From Burhinus oedicnemus (lineage: Eukaryota > Chordata > Aves > Charadriiformes > Burhinidae), in assembly GCA_008921705.1 (NCBI GenBank), contig VFFE01006880.1, positions 359,204 through 423,203 on the forward strand: a stretch of 64,000 nucleotides of DNA, read 5' to 3'. Under the pieces are notes generated by a model. The model did not search any database and had not been told where the DNA came from. It saw only the letters and a program-made list of their open reading frames with translations. Both the position numbers and the translations under genes were made by a program. Shown here piece after piece: positions 62,601 through 64,000 of the stretch (positions are counted from its first letter, which is position 1; each line of letters begins with the position of its first letter).

Positions 62601-64000
62601 GTTACAGAAATAGACATTTGTTAAAATAGAATGAGCTATGACAGTAAATGACCCTACAGATGGTGATACATTACTGTTGTTTTCTCTCTCCTCATCTACA
62701 ATAGACCAATTTTATAAATATTGGAAAAATATAAATCATATTTTTCTTATCATGGATGTTGTCTGCAAATACGTGATCAGAATGATAACAATTTAAGTAA
62801 TTAGAAATATAACTTTGTAGACTTCCTCCAGAGCTTTACCCTGATGGCTATTTTAACACCCTGATTTTTATTTTTCGTCCTCTATAAATCACCTCTACTA
62901 AACATTACAAAAAGTGCAAGGTTAGTGATTAAGCCAGTTTTAGAACAGATGTTAACACAGTAAATTGCTAATTTCGGACATGCTATGGGAGCTGTACAGC
63001 AGTCATACCAATCAGGCTCAATACACACATAAATTTACTGAGCAAGTAACCCCTTGAAGCTGTTGGAATGTGTATTCTCTATTGAATAGAGTTTTGATCA
63101 TCTGCAAGGTCCTTCCATCACAAAATACCAATTAATTAAATCAAAATTCTTTTCATAAACCTAATAACAGAATCAAGCATGTGCATTTCCACCAGTCTGT
63201 TTCACTATACACTGTTAAAAACCAAGTTCTTGCTTTACAGCTCTCCAACATCCTTGGAATACCATCACACAGGTCACTGTGAACCTGCAACTTCTTGGTT
63301 GACAGGACAACTGACTGACAAGCAAAAAGTGCGCCAAAAGGTTTTTTTCATGTATTTGGCGCAAAGAAATTCTGCATTTCTAGATTTTTAGTCCACTTCC
63401 AAAATAATATTTCCCTTGCTTTCATAAGTCAGAAGTGTCTATAGGTCAGACATTCTACACAAAGTTCTAAACTTAAAAATTAATGCTGGACTTTTTACCC
63501 ACTTAAATATCAAATTGTTTCCTTAATAATGCCAATTTATATTTATGACCAACTGGAAAACACCTCGCTATGTCATAAAATACAAAGAAAGGCTTTACTA
63601 ATTTTTTATCATCTTTCATACGCTGTCATGATCCTTTTTGTACTGCAGAATCAAATAATGATGAATTAGCGGTGCTAACGGTCCAAAAGAAACATACTTA
63701 AAAATTAATAGCTTCACCTGTTTGTTGATCAAATAGAATTTTAAATAATCTCACTAGGAAGAAAGCAAATTCCCATGCAAAGCAAGTTACTAAGAAAAGC
63801 AAAGCCTATGTCTGCTTCTCAGCCAAAGACATGCTCAACCGAGTATTGCATTGTACAACACTCCATCTAAACTCTGAATGAATTAATTAATGCAGAACAC
63901 AGATCCATGTACGAAAGGTATCAAATGCTAGAAGCCATGCACAACATTCGCCACGGCTATGGAAGAGACCAATGAAGTGCTACATTACATTTTTGACAAT
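59651..64000. other. noncoding, AT-rich, 4.3 kb to window end
   Basis: No gene or repeat that I can support. A run such as AAGGTCCTTCCATCA near 63106-63120 is faintly CR1-like but too short to call. The last 110 bases hold a few CpG and a 24-codon frame (63902-63976) that I do not recognise. Confidence 0.5.

Noticed and set aside
63060..63125. Possible CR1 3' end (TGATCATCTGCAAGGTCCTTCC)
   Set aside because: Only about 20 bases resemble the CR1 tail and no octamers follow. Too little to call.
63902..63976. 24-codon frame at the right edge, considered as a terminal exon
   Set aside because: Too short, not recognised, and the window ends before context can be judged.
1..64000. Search for RNA genes, CRISPR-like arrays, or bacterial or viral gene clusters
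   Set aside because: I saw no tRNA or snRNA core motifs, no regularly spaced repeats and no prokaryote-style gene packing. The only retroviral traces are solo or partial LTRs without genes.

Overview
The window reads as AT-rich noncoding DNA from a bird, most likely an intron or intergenic stretch. The main reason is the repeat content. Nearly every recognisable element is a CR1 LINE, the dominant avian interspersed repeat, recognisable from its conserved 3' end (a run close to GGTCCCTTCCAACC followed by ATTCTATGAT octamers) and from reverse-transcriptase coding remnants. Two nested LTRs are of kinds common in birds. Another CR1-rich sauropsid cannot be strictly excluded. I found no intact host gene, tRNA, rRNA, snRNA, CRISPR array or operon. 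Open frames outside the repeats are short and have no recognisable domain.

Layout. 1-12.6 kb: single-copy AT-rich DNA with CR1 pieces at 3.75, 4.8 and 7.4 kb, a possible ancient CR1 at 1.1 kb and an LTR-like patch at 5.6-5.8 kb. 12.58-13.58 kb: an unidentified GC-rich block, a 20-N assembly gap, then a minus-strand CR1. 13.6-32.5 kb: sparse repeats, including CR1 copies at 16.4 and 22.8 kb, an isolated CR1 ORF1 (esterase) fragment at 25.5 kb and degenerate CR1 at 20.7 and 29.4 kb. 32.5-36 kb: a CR1 almost identical to the one beside the gap but inverted, then a CR1-inside-CR1 cluster. 38.6-41.6 kb: a long CR1 split by an ERVL-like LTR that is itself split by a class II solo LTR with a perfect 6-bp target duplication. 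43.4 kb: a short CR1. 45.5-48.5 kb: the best-preserved CR1, about 3 kb, with a 478-codon reverse-transcriptase frame that keeps its catalytic aspartates. 48.5-64 kb: mostly single-copy DNA with simple repeats and one CR1 tail at 59.5 kb.

How parts relate. There is no pathway or operon here; the interest lies in transposon history. The nest at 38.6-41.6 kb gives a clear insertion order (CR1, then ERVL-like LTR, then class II LTR). Base composition outside repeats seems to favour A over T and C over G on the plus strand, which would suit an intron of a minus-strand gene, but this rests on only 300 counted bases. I did not find a convincing new biological system.
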